This document shows, one piece after another, positions 1 to 6,745 of a stretch of DNA of 64,000 bases (its first letter is position 1; every line of letters starts with the position of its first letter). The notes under the pieces are model-generated. The model had not been told where the DNA came from. It searched no databases and saw nothing but the letters and a program-made list of their open reading frames with translations. The translations under genes were made by a program, and so were the position numbers. This stretch comes from Natrinema hispanicum (GTDB lineage Archaea; Halobacteriota; Halobacteria; Halobacteriales; Natrialbaceae). The DNA lies in NCBI RefSeq assembly GCF_900111485.1, contig NZ_FOIC01000005.1, forward strand, positions 124,001 to 188,000, read 5' to 3'.

Positions 1-181
1 CGACACAACGGACCTGTTCGTGATCGCCAACAACGGCGTCCGCGACGACGCGACCGTCCGCGAGTACGTCGACTACGGCGCTGATGCGGTCAGTGTCGGC
101 CGTCCCAGTGACAAGCCGGCCGCCCTCGAGCGCATCCGAGCGGCTGTCGACCGTCAGTTCGGGCTCGAGCAGGTTCGCTAG
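1..181 (+). CDS. C-terminal part of a TIM-barrel (Dus/FMN-binding-like) protein
   Basis: An open frame enters from the left edge (reading from base 2) and stops at TAG 179-181, leaving 59 residues. The piece reads like the last beta-alpha units of a TIM-barrel enzyme: a hydrophobic strand followed by NNGVRD, then a helix, then YGADAVSVGRPSD, the usual shape of the phosphate- or flavin-binding end of the barrel in dihydrouridine-synthase-like and related proteins. Codon use is typical of this chromosome. The 5' part lies outside the window, so the exact family is inferred from the tail only. Confidence 0.6.
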   Translation, partial: DTTDLFVIANNGVRDDATVREYVDYGADAVSVGRPSDKPAALERIRAAVDRQFGLEQVR

Positions 182-234
182 AGGAGATTGAAGCACGGGT
201 TCGCTGTTCTTGCGTTCACGATCGTTCTCACCAG

Positions 235-244
235 AAAATATATT
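235..244 (+). promoter_or_regulatory. TATA box of the PQQ-propeller lipoprotein gene
   Basis: The AT-rich box AAAATATATT is centred about 27-30 nt before the ATG at 269, the spacing expected for a leaderless haloarchaeal transcript. The gene has no Shine-Dalgarno sequence, which fits. Confidence 0.55.
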
Positions 245-268
245 GTATCCTCCCTGAACAGATAGCGT

Positions 269-1444
269 ATGCCGCCCTCCAATAGGCACCCCTCACTGGC
301 ACGCCGAACGGTTCTCGCCGCCTGCGGGACTACCATGCTTGCCGGCTGCTCGGATGTCTTGGAAACAGGCATGTCGAAGCCGCCTATCGAATGCGAACCG
401 ACAACCGCTGCGTGGCCGATGTACGGCTACGATACCGCTCGCACGAGTCATGTGGCTTCTCGTGACCTACCGTCGGCTGACGCTGAGGTGGGTCGATTCT
501 CCCAGACCGGTGCTCGGACAGGTGGCGGTGGGAGTGTCGAAGCGCCACCAGTCGTCACTGATGGCGTTGCCTACGTCGCAGGGGACGTTCGGATCGAAGC
601 CCGCGACATCGAGACCGGGAAGCGTCTGTGGGCAACCGACCTCGAGGATGGCGTCAATACAAGTCCGGCGGTAGCCTGCGGGGCCGTCTACGTGAGCATG
701 TTCAACGAAACACTCGCGCTCGATCCAGAAACCGGGGATGTGCTCTGGCGAGCGGACGGCGGGGCACACAGCGGTGTTTCTACGTCGCCGATTGTGGGTG
801 ACGATACGATCTTCGTCGCGGTGGGCGGGGTCGCCGCCCTTGACGCCGAAACGGGCGACGAACGCTGGCATGCGCAGACGGAGCATAGTGCGCAGGGAGT
901 TGCTGTGGCCGACCGCGTCTATGTCGGCGCGGGGAGCAACGGCAGCGGTGAGGTGGCTGCGTTTACCCGCAACGGCAATGACTGGTGGCGCACGACCGAA
1001 CCCGGGGAAGTGTATACCGCTCCGGCAGTCGCCGACGAGACTGTCTTTGCCGTCTCGAAGACGGGAACCTTGACGGCGCTCGCTGCCGCTGATGGGAGCG
1101 TCGAGTGGCAGGCAAGCGTCGAATCTGGCGTCACCGAGCCGCCGGCGGTCGACGGTGAGCGCGTCGTCGTTTCGGCGGGCAAAACGCAGACGATGGCCTT
1201 CGACGCAACGACTGGCGACCGCCTCTGGACGTTCGAGACGGGCGTTAGTCAGGGAGCGCCGGTCATCGTCGGCGACCATGTGCTCGCCACAGGAGCGAAT
1301 ACGGGCATCTACGTGCTCGATGCTGCGACAGGTGACCGCGTTCGCTACTGGTCCGCTGAGAACGTGGGCTCTCAGCCGGTGGTCGCCGCCGGTCGGGTAT
1401 TCTATCGGGGGTGGAACGTCTCGGATATCTTCGTCGTCGAGTAA
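269..1444 (+). CDS. Tat-exported lipoprotein with PQQ-type beta-propeller
   Basis: The 391-residue product starts with a twin-arginine signal (ARRTVLAACG) and a lipobox, LAGC, with the cysteine near residue 27, so it is probably exported folded by Tat and lipid-anchored outside the cell. The rest is a series of propeller blades of the PQQ_2/YWTD type: repeated patterns such as ALDPETGDVLWRADGG, ALDAETGDERWHAQ, ALAAADGSVEWQA and AFDATTGDRLWTFETG, each ending in the G-D-x-x-W blade signature. Haloarchaeal proteins of this type are often called outer membrane protein assembly factor BamB-like or PQQ-binding, but cofactor binding is not established by sequence. The role is probably extracellular scaffolding or binding. 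It ends next to a likely broken convergent small gene. Confidence 0.88.
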   Translation: MPPSNRHPSLARRTVLAACGTTMLAGCSDVLETGMSKPPIECEPTTAAWPMYGYDTARTSHVASRDLPSADAEVGRFSQTGARTGGGGSVEAPPVVTDGVAYVAGDVRIEARDIETGKRLWATDLEDGVNTSPAVACGAVYVSMFNETLALDPETGDVLWRADGGAHSGVSTSPIVGDDTIFVAVGGVAALDAETGDERWHAQTEHSAQGVAVADRVYVGAGSNGSGEVAAFTRNGNDWWRTTEPGEVYTAPAVADETVFAVSKTGTLTALAAADGSVEWQASVESGVTEPPAVDGERVVVSAGKTQTMAFDATTGDRLWTFETGVSQGAPVIVGDHVLATGANTGIYVLDAATGDRVRYWSAENVGSQPVVAAGRVFYRGWNVSDIFVVE

Positions 1445-1646
1445 TCAGTGACTGCCGGTGATCACGACGCACCACGCGGTCTCCCGTCCGCTCTTCGCTG
1501 CGAATCTCGACGGTATCGCCGATCTCGACGTGGTCGTGAACGAGCGCTTTGATCCGCGTCTCGTCGGCGTCTGGAGGAACCGTCAAGTCGCTCGTGGCTG
1601 TCGGAACGGACCGTGGCGACAGGGACACTCGTGGGCCGGTATTCAC
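1445..1646 (-). pseudogene. Possible small frameshifted gene convergent to the propeller gene
   Basis: On the minus strand a coding-looking frame runs down from a GTG at 1646 (or GTG at 1628) through residues VPPDADETRIKALVHDHVEI and GDTVEIRSEERTGD, with the codon use of this chromosome. In that frame there is no stop near the gene boundary. Removing a single base in the C/G run at about 1475-1483 gives GDAWCVVITGSH followed by TGA (1447-1445), directly abutting the neighbour's stop codon at 1442-1444. This looks like a protein of about 60 residues broken by a one-base insertion, or a sequencing error. I do not recognise the family. Confidence 0.35.
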
Positions 1647-1701
1647 AACCGGGACCCAGTTCGGACGACTGTTTTTGTACGAACCAGCCAAAAGGAGAGT
1701 C

Positions 1702-2934
1702 ATGAAGGTCATCAAGGATAGCGTCCACGACCACATTCAGGTCGACGGCGTCGCCCGCGACCTGCTTGACACCCCCGAGATACAGCGGCTTCGGAACATC
1801 AGGCAGCTCGGGACCGTCTCGCTGGTCTATCCCTCGGCCAACCACACCCGCTTCGAACACAGCCTCGGTGTCTACCATCTCGCCTGCGAAGCGCTCGAGC
1901 ATCTCGCTATCGAGGGACGACAAGCCGAACGGGTCCGCGCCGCAGCCCTGCTTCACGACGTGGGCCACGGCCCCTTTAGCCACAACCTCGAGTCGCTCAC
2001 TCACCGCCGGACGGGCCGGTATCACGACGATGTCCACGGCCTGCTCACAGACGGGACGGTTGGCGAAGTGTTACGCGAGCACGATCTCGATCCCGACCGG
2101 GTCGCCGATCTGGTTGCCGGGGAGGGACGCTTCGGACAGGTGGTCTCGGGCGAACTCGACGTCGATCGGATGGATTATTTGGTGCGCGACGCCCACCACA
2201 CCGGCGTCCCGTACGGGACGATCGACCACGGCCGGCTTGTCCGAGAGCTGACCTTCGTCGACGGCGAACTCGTCCTCGACGAGGGGAACGTCCAGACGGC
2301 CGAGAGCCTGCTGGTCGCCCGCGCGTTGATGAATCCGACGGTCTACAACCACAGCGTCGCCCGGATCAGCAAGGCGATGCTCCGACGGGCCGCTGAGGGC
2401 CTGCTTGACGCTCCTGACACTGACGTCGACGCCGCGACTCTCCAGCGGATGGACGATCACGACCTGATCGTGGCCCTGCGTTCGTGTGAGCGGACGGCGA
2501 CGCTCTCGAGGCGACTGGATCGACGCGACCTGTTCAAGCGGGCGGTCTGGGCCGAAATCGACGACGTTCCGGGCGGGATCATCGAGTCAGATCACGAGAC
2601 GATCCGCGATCTCGAGCGCGAAATCAGCGATCGAGCAGAGGTTGACCCTGCCAACGTCATCCTCGACGTACCGAGTCGGCCCTCGATGACGGAGTCGACG
2701 ACGCGCGTAATGGTCAACGGCGAGATCCGCCGGCTGGGCCAGCAGTCGCCGCTTGTCGCGGCGCTCCGGGCTGGCCAGTATTCCCAGTGGCGACTCGGCG
2801 TCTACTCGCCGCCGGACCTTCGGGAGCGGGTGGGGCGAGCCGCTGTTGACGTGCTCGGACTGGACATCGACGGCGCGCTGGTCAGCGAGGTCCGGGATGG
2901 GCTGGACGCGACGCTGGATCAGTTCGTCGACTGA
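1702..2934 (+). CDS. HD-domain phosphohydrolase (SAMHD1/dGTPase-like)
   Basis: A 410-residue protein of the HD superfamily similar to the YdhJ/SAMHD1-type metal-dependent phosphohydrolases. Metal ligands are visible: His53 in TRFEHSLGV, the His85-Asp86 doublet in LLHDVGHGPFSH, and a later Asp in LDVDRMDYLVRDA. Family members hydrolyse dNTPs or related phosphate esters; the substrate here is unknown. The frame stays open upstream, but ATG 1702 is chosen because it is preceded at a good distance by GGAGAG and begins the conserved MKVIKDSVHDHI start. It is followed 51 bp later by the amidohydrolase gene on the same strand, so the two may be co-transcribed in a nucleotide or nucleoside turnover unit (inference). 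Confidence 0.85.
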   Translation: MKVIKDSVHDHIQVDGVARDLLDTPEIQRLRNIRQLGTVSLVYPSANHTRFEHSLGVYHLACEALEHLAIEGRQAERVRAAALLHDVGHGPFSHNLESLTHRRTGRYHDDVHGLLTDGTVGEVLREHDLDPDRVADLVAGEGRFGQVVSGELDVDRMDYLVRDAHHTGVPYGTIDHGRLVRELTFVDGELVLDEGNVQTAESLLVARALMNPTVYNHSVARISKAMLRRAAEGLLDAPDTDVDAATLQRMDDHDLIVALRSCERTATLSRRLDRRDLFKRAVWAEIDDVPGGIIESDHETIRDLEREISDRAEVDPANVILDVPSRPSMTESTTRVMVNGEIRRLGQQSPLVAALRAGQYSQWRLGVYSPPDLRERVGRAAVDVLGLDIDGALVSEVRDGLDATLDQFVD

Positions 2935-2985
2935 GCACGGTTTCAGGGTCGAACCGTTGAAGACGCTGACGGCGAACTGACGCGT

Positions 2986-4005
2986 ATGGAACGAACGGGA
3001 ACGATTCTCCGCGGCCGCGAGTTCGACCCTATCGAGGGACGGGTTGTCATCGGCGACGACGGCCGCATCGAGGCTATCGAGGAAACGTCGGTCGAGAGCG
3101 ACGACATCATCCTCCCGGCCTTCGTCAACGCCCACACCCACATCGGCGATTCGATCGCCAAGGAGGCCGGTGGCGGCCGCTCGCTCGAGGAACTGGTCGC
3201 CCCGCCGGACGGACTGAAACATCGGCTGCTCCGGGCGGCCTCCCGCGACGAACTGGTGAGCGCGATGGCACGATCGCTGTCGTTCATGCAGCAGGCTGGA
3301 ACGGCCGCCTGTCTCGACTTTCGTGAGGGCGACGTCGAGGGCGTTCGGATGCTCGTAGACGCCGCCGAGGGCCTCGAGATCGACGCACTGTCGTTCGCCC
3401 GTGGCTCCGTCGACGCGATGCATGCCGGCGACGGCTTCGGTGCCAGCGGGACGAACGACGCGAATTTCGACCAGGAACGGCGGGCGACCCGCGAGGCAGA
3501 CAAACCCTTCGGCATCCATGCCGGCGAGGTCGACGCAAGCGACATCAACCCCGCGCTGGACCTCGAGCCGGACTTTCTGGTCCACATGGTCCATCCCGAA
3601 CCGCTGCATCTCGATCGGCTCGCCGACAGCGAGATTCCGGTCGTCGTCTGTCCCCGCTCGAATCTCGTCACCGACGTCGGCCTATCGCCCTACGACGAAC
3701 TGAACGAGCGCACGACGCTCGCCCTCGGGACGGACAACGTGATGCTCAACTCGCCGTCGATGTTCCGCGAGATGGAGTTCCTCGCAAAGCTCTCGGAGCT
3801 GCCGGCTGACGAAATCCTCCGGATGGCGACCATTAACGGGGCTGAAATCGCCGACCTCGAGTACGGACTTGTAGAGTCCGGTCGGGAAGCTCGGCTGCTG
3901 GTGCTTGACGGCGACTCGGACAATCTCGCCGGCGCGCGCGACCCAGTGCGAGCCGTCGTTCGGCGCGCCGGTGTCGACGACGTTCGAGAGGTCGTCTTCG
4001 GCTAG
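2986..4005 (+). CDS. Amidohydrolase-family metal-dependent deaminase/hydrolase
   Basis: The 339-residue protein has the layout of the cytosine/adenosine-deaminase-like amidohydrolases: a short N-terminal beta-sandwich (VVIGDDGRIEAIEE), the metal-binding HTH pair at residues 50-52 (NAHTHIGDS), a His in GIHAGE near 178, a His in LVHMVHPEPLH, and the catalytic Asp in LGTDNVMLNSP near 250. A closing beta-strand region (RLLVLDGDSDN) follows. It probably deaminates or hydrolyses a nucleobase or related ring compound in the cytosol, but substrate cannot be read from sequence. The length is shorter than typical guanine or SAH deaminases (about 430). It converges closely on the gamma-carbonic-anhydrase gene, with only 4 bp between stops. 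Confidence 0.82.
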   Translation: MERTGTILRGREFDPIEGRVVIGDDGRIEAIEETSVESDDIILPAFVNAHTHIGDSIAKEAGGGRSLEELVAPPDGLKHRLLRAASRDELVSAMARSLSFMQQAGTAACLDFREGDVEGVRMLVDAAEGLEIDALSFARGSVDAMHAGDGFGASGTNDANFDQERRATREADKPFGIHAGEVDASDINPALDLEPDFLVHMVHPEPLHLDRLADSEIPVVVCPRSNLVTDVGLSPYDELNERTTLALGTDNVMLNSPSMFREMEFLAKLSELPADEILRMATINGAEIADLEYGLVESGREARLLVLDGDSDNLAGARDPVRAVVRRAGVDDVREVVFG

Positions 4006-4009
4006 TTCG

Positions 4010-4510
4010 TCAGTCGAGTCGTTCGGATGTCTCCGCGTGTTCGCTCGCGAGTTCGACGTACCGGTCGGCTGTCGCCTCGAGCTGCGGGTCGTCGATCTCG
4101 GCTTTCGGTTCGGCTGGCGTTCCGGCGACGAGCGTCGACGGCGGGATCTCGGTGCCCTCCGTGACGACGCTGCCGGCGGCGACGACGGCTCCTTCGCCGA
4201 CGTGGGCCCCGTCGAGGACGACGGCGTTCATGCCGACCAGTGCACGTTCGGCGACGGTCGCGTCATGGACGATGGCGCTGTGGCCGACCGTCGAGTAGGG
4301 TTTTAGTTCGGCCTCCTCGTGAAGAACGGCGTTGTCCTGAACGTTTGCACCCTCGCCGACGACGATCCGGCCGTGATCGCCGCGGAGCGTGGTGTTCGGC
4401 CAGACGCTCGCATCGTCCTCGATGACAACGTCGCCGATAACGACGGCGGCCTCGTCGACGTACGCGGAGTCGGCGACCTGCGGTTCGGTCCCGTTGAACG
4501 AACGGAGCAT
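4010..4510 (-). CDS. Gamma-carbonic-anhydrase-like hexapeptide-repeat protein
   Basis: The protein (166 residues from ATG 4510) is a left-handed beta-helix built from hexapeptide repeats (VVIGDVVIEDDASVWPNTTL, GDHGRIVVGEGANVQDNAVL). It belongs to the gamma-carbonic anhydrase/YrdA/PaaY group. The three zinc-ligand histidines are present in NAVLHEEAE, TVGHSAIVH and its second His. A C-terminal helix (LEATADRYVELASEH) closes the trimer, as in the family. The start MLRSFNGTEPQVADSAYVDE matches the usual beginning of the fold. A further in-frame ATG at 4549 is possible but adds residues without family support. Carbonic anhydrase activity is plausible but unproven for this subgroup. Confidence 0.85.
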   Translation of the reverse strand: MLRSFNGTEPQVADSAYVDEAAVVIGDVVIEDDASVWPNTTLRGDHGRIVVGEGANVQDNAVLHEEAELKPYSTVGHSAIVHDATVAERALVGMNAVVLDGAHVGEGAVVAAGSVVTEGTEIPPSTLVAGTPAEPKAEIDDPQLEATADRYVELASEHAETSERLD

Positions 4511-4611
4511 GTGAGGTCTTGTCTCGAGAACCGTCTTGAACCTGCCCATCACGGCCGGGCGGCGTGCCGGATTCGACGGATGGGCGATTCTGCCCGTATG
4601 TCGGTGACTTG

Positions 4612-4634
4612 TTATAAACTGTGCTATTATAAAA
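4612..4634 (-). promoter_or_regulatory. AT-rich promoter region upstream of the gamma-carbonic-anhydrase gene
   Basis: Two TATA-like boxes, ATTATAAAAC (4634-4625 read on the minus strand) and TTATAA near 4617, lie in an otherwise GC-rich gap. The nearest minus-strand start is 4510 (or 4549), which would imply a 5' leader of about 40-90 nt. No plus-strand gene starts here. Confidence 0.4.
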
Positions 4635-4737
4635 CCAGCATATTTTGGTATCATAGTTACGGCGGTCGTCGCAAAACATGCTGGATGGCGGCGCACTATG
4701 GTCCAGACAACAGCATCCTGCCGCCGCGCCAGTCCCA

Positions 4738-4755
4738 CCGAACCAGCGGGTTCGG
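4738..4755. terminator. Short hairpin after the 47-residue ORF
   Basis: CCGAACC (4738-4744), loop AGCG, GGTTCGG (4749-4755): a perfect 7-bp stem located about 26 nt past the stop of the small minus-strand ORF that ends at 4781. It has no clear T-tract, so a terminator role is only suggested. Confidence 0.3.
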
Positions 4756-4780
4756 ACTCCTGCCGTTCGTTCTTGCGCCG

Positions 4781-4924
4781 CTACGTCTCGTCCCGATCCG
4801 ACAGCCGCTCGGAGAGTCGGTCGAATCGGTCCTGAATGGACTCCTGTCGTGTCCGTTCGGCCTCGGCCCGATACGTCGCCTCGAGCAGACGCCCCTCGCC
4901 GTACGGGTGGCCGTAGCGGGTCAC
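4781..4924 (-). CDS. Possible 47-residue charged protein downstream of osmC
   Basis: A GTG at 4924 opens a 47-residue frame reading VTRYGHPYGEGRLLEATY, then a highly charged helical stretch (RAEAERTRQESIQDRFDRLS), then ERLSDRDET and TAG at 4783-4781. Codon third positions are mostly G/C and the composition is haloarchaeal, whereas the other frames here are poor. It starts 43 bp after the OsmC stop on the same strand and could be expressed from that transcript. No family recognised. The alternative is that it is a chance frame in a spacer. Confidence 0.4.
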   Translation of the reverse strand: MTRYGHPYGEGRLLEATYRAEAERTRQESIQDRFDRLSERLSDRDET

Positions 4925-4967
4925 AACTGCGGACTGACGGGCGTACTGGCGGTGCCCGGGGCCGCCG

Positions 4968-5363
4968 TTAGAACGCGTCGCCCTCGAATGTCGTGTCGGC
5001 GTGGAGGCTGTCTTTCAGCGCGTCGTGGACCTTACAGAGTTCGAAGGCGCGTTCAATTACTTCCTCGCCGGTGTCATCGTCGACATCGCCCGCGACGCTG
5101 ATGTCGAAGTGAATCGACTCGAGTTTGTCGTCGTCGTTTAGCTCACCCGTGATGTCGATCTCGATCTTGCCGAGATCGCCGGCCCCGCGTTGCTGGCCGC
5201 CGACGCGCAGCGCCGGCACGTAACAGGAGCCATACGCCGCCAGCAGTGCCTCGAGCGTGTCGGGGTCGTCCTCGCCGTTGGCGTCGATCGTGGTCTCGAA
5301 CTCGCGGATCTCGTTGGTCGCAGTGTACCCCTCCTCGGAGACGGTGGTGACTGATTTCGCCAT
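4968..5363 (-). CDS. OsmC/Ohr-family peroxiredoxin-like protein
   Basis: The 131-residue protein belongs to the OsmC/Ohr superfamily, cytosolic thiol peroxidases that reduce organic hydroperoxides or fatty-acid peroxides. The two conserved cysteines are present: one in AAYGSCYVPAL on the first long helix and one in FELCKVHDALKDS. The start MAKSVTTVSEEGYTATNEIR is the conserved beginning of the domain; the frame continues upstream but runs into the intergenic repeat, so ATG 5363 is preferred. It lies downstream of the UPF0173 hydrolase on the same strand across a gap that carries a dispersed inverted-repeat element. Confidence 0.88.
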   Translation of the reverse strand: MAKSVTTVSEEGYTATNEIREFETTIDANGEDDPDTLEALLAAYGSCYVPALRVGGQQRGAGDLGKIEIDITGELNDDDKLESIHFDISVAGDVDDDTGEEVIERAFELCKVHDALKDSLHADTTFEGDAF

Positions 5364-5469
5364 GACACTCGAGACGTCCACAGCCGGTGCTGTAAACGTT
5401 GTTCTCGCTGGGATGACGATCCGATCTGCCGAACAAAAACGGAGAGAGTCGAGCGATCGCAGCGGCGCG

Positions 5470-5553
5470 TCATACGGGCTGCTGTCACAAGCTCCCGGTG
5501 CAACCGCGACCGCCCCGAGTTGAACCGGCACTGACTGACAGGCGTCCGTCTCA
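5470..5553. repeat. Dispersed inverted-repeat element, copy 1
   Basis: Left arm TCATACGGGCTGCTGTCA (from 5470) and right arm, read in reverse complement from 5553, TGAGACGGACGCCTGTCA. They enclose a GC-rich centre with further partly paired blocks (TCCCGGTGCAAC and GAACCGGCAC). The last three bases of the element are the TGA stop codon of the UPF0173 hydrolase on the minus strand. Related copies are at 36213-36298 and 58990-59074. Confidence 0.8.
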
Positions 5554-6279
5554 GGGCTCGAGTTCGAACGGCTCGTCGGCCTCGAGCGTGTGGACCTCGG
5601 CGATGCCGCCGGTTGCGCGCACTTCGCTGGCGAAGTCCTCGGGATCCTGCTCGATCGGCGGGAACGTATCGTAGTGCTGTGGGAAGGCGTAGTCGACATC
5701 GAGCCAGTCGACGGCGACGGCGGCCTGCCACGGTCCCATCGTGAAGTGGTCGCCGATCGGCACCGCGGCGGCGTCGGGCTCGAGATAGGGGCCGATGACC
5801 TCGCGCATCTCGGTCATGAGGCTGGTGTCGCCGGCGTGGTAGAACGTCGTTGCGTTCTCGTCTGCGACCTGCGTAGGCTTCGTATCGGAGACGACGAAAC
5901 CGGCGGGCATCCCGCCGCTCGCGTCGTTTTCGGTCATGATCCCGTTGGTGTGGTCGGCCCGGACCATGGTGACGTAGGCGTCGCCACACTCGACAGTGCC
6001 GCCGAGGTTCATTCCCATCCCGCCGACGGCGTCCTCGAAGCCGAACTCCTCCTGGCAGTAGGAGACGAGTTCCGGCGTCGCGACCAGTGTCGCCTCCGAA
6101 AACGCCCCGGCGTCGGCGATGTGGTCGGCGTGGCCGTGTGTCAACAGCACGTAATCGGGCGTGTCGACGTCGGCCGGCTCGAGGTCGGTCTTTGGGTTGT
6201 CGAAGAACGGATCGATCAACAGCTCCGTCTCGCCAACGGTGACGTGCCACGTCGAGTGGCCGTGCCAGGTAAGTTCCAT
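5551..6279 (-). CDS. UPF0173-type metal-dependent hydrolase (beta-lactamase fold)
   Basis: This 242-residue protein is a metallo-beta-lactamase-fold hydrolase of the UPF0173/UlaG-like group. It begins at the first strand ([15 protein letters not shown]). The metal motif HGHADH is in [15 protein letters not shown], later ligands lie in [18 protein letters not shown] and the final [10 protein letters not shown]. The substrate is unknown for this group. It sits upstream of osmC on the same strand. Its stop codon coincides with the end of the dispersed repeat element. ATG 6279 leaves a short AT-containing leader (TTATAAAAG near 6307-6315 on the opposite side) suitable as promoter. Confidence 0.88.
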   Translation of the reverse strand: MELTWHGHSTWHVTVGETELLIDPFFDNPKTDLEPADVDTPDYVLLTHGHADHIADAGAFSEATLVATPELVSYCQEEFGFEDAVGGMGMNLGGTVECGDAYVTMVRADHTNGIMTENDASGGMPAGFVVSDTKPTQVADENATTFYHAGDTSLMTEMREVIGPYLEPDAAAVPIGDHFTMGPWQAAVAVDWLDVDYAFPQHYDTFPPIEQDPEDFASEVRATGGIAEVHTLEADEPFELEP

Positions 6280-6391
6280 AGCAGGCGACGTGTTCGTGCG
6301 AATCCATTATAAAAGTGGGCGGGGTCAACACGGCTCGCGTCGCCCGCTGGCGATGCCGTGTGGTTTTGTATCCCCGGTCCGTACGGCGACT

Positions 6392-6655
6392 ATGCTCGCA
6401 CTCACGCTCGAGGAGTTCATGGTAGAGTTGAACGACGGCGCGATCAAGAACGTCGGTCCAAACAACAAGGCAGTGACGGCCAAGATGTTCGACGTCGAGT
6501 CCGCCGAGGCCAGGGAGTTCGGCGACAAGCGCGTCAAACTCGTCTTCGAGGACGAGGATGACAACGAAATCCAGATTTCGCTGTTCCCGGAAGACGTTCA
6601 GAAAATCGTGGACGATATCGACGCGCTCGAGGACGAGTCGGCCGTTTTCGACTGA
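6392..6655 (+). CDS. Small conserved acidic haloarchaeal protein
   Basis: An 87-residue very acidic protein starting MLALTLEEFMVELNDGAIKN; a second in-frame ATG at 6419 (MVELNDGAIKNVG) is an alternative start. It alternates short strands and helices (RVKLVFEDEDDNEIQISLF then PEDVQKIVDDIDALED) and has no membrane segment, signal or cysteine. The strong acidic bias and clean codon use support a real cytosolic protein. I do not recognise a functional family. It lies 90 bp before the DHH/OB gene on the same strand and is divergent from the UPF0173 gene. Confidence 0.75.
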   Translation: MLALTLEEFMVELNDGAIKNVGPNNKAVTAKMFDVESAEAREFGDKRVKLVFEDEDDNEIQISLFPEDVQKIVDDIDALEDESAVFD

Positions 6656-6745
6656 CGGCGACGCTGTGTCGCGGCCGTGGCAGCGTCTCGTGGAACGAAC
6701 GCATTTCGACAACCGTTTTAGGGCGAAACCGCTTGGTTCGAATAG

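Noticed and set aside
467-1279. A 270-residue minus-strand frame
   Set aside because: Antisense to the beta-propeller lipoprotein gene, whose repeats and signal peptide are clear; the shadow frame has no domain.
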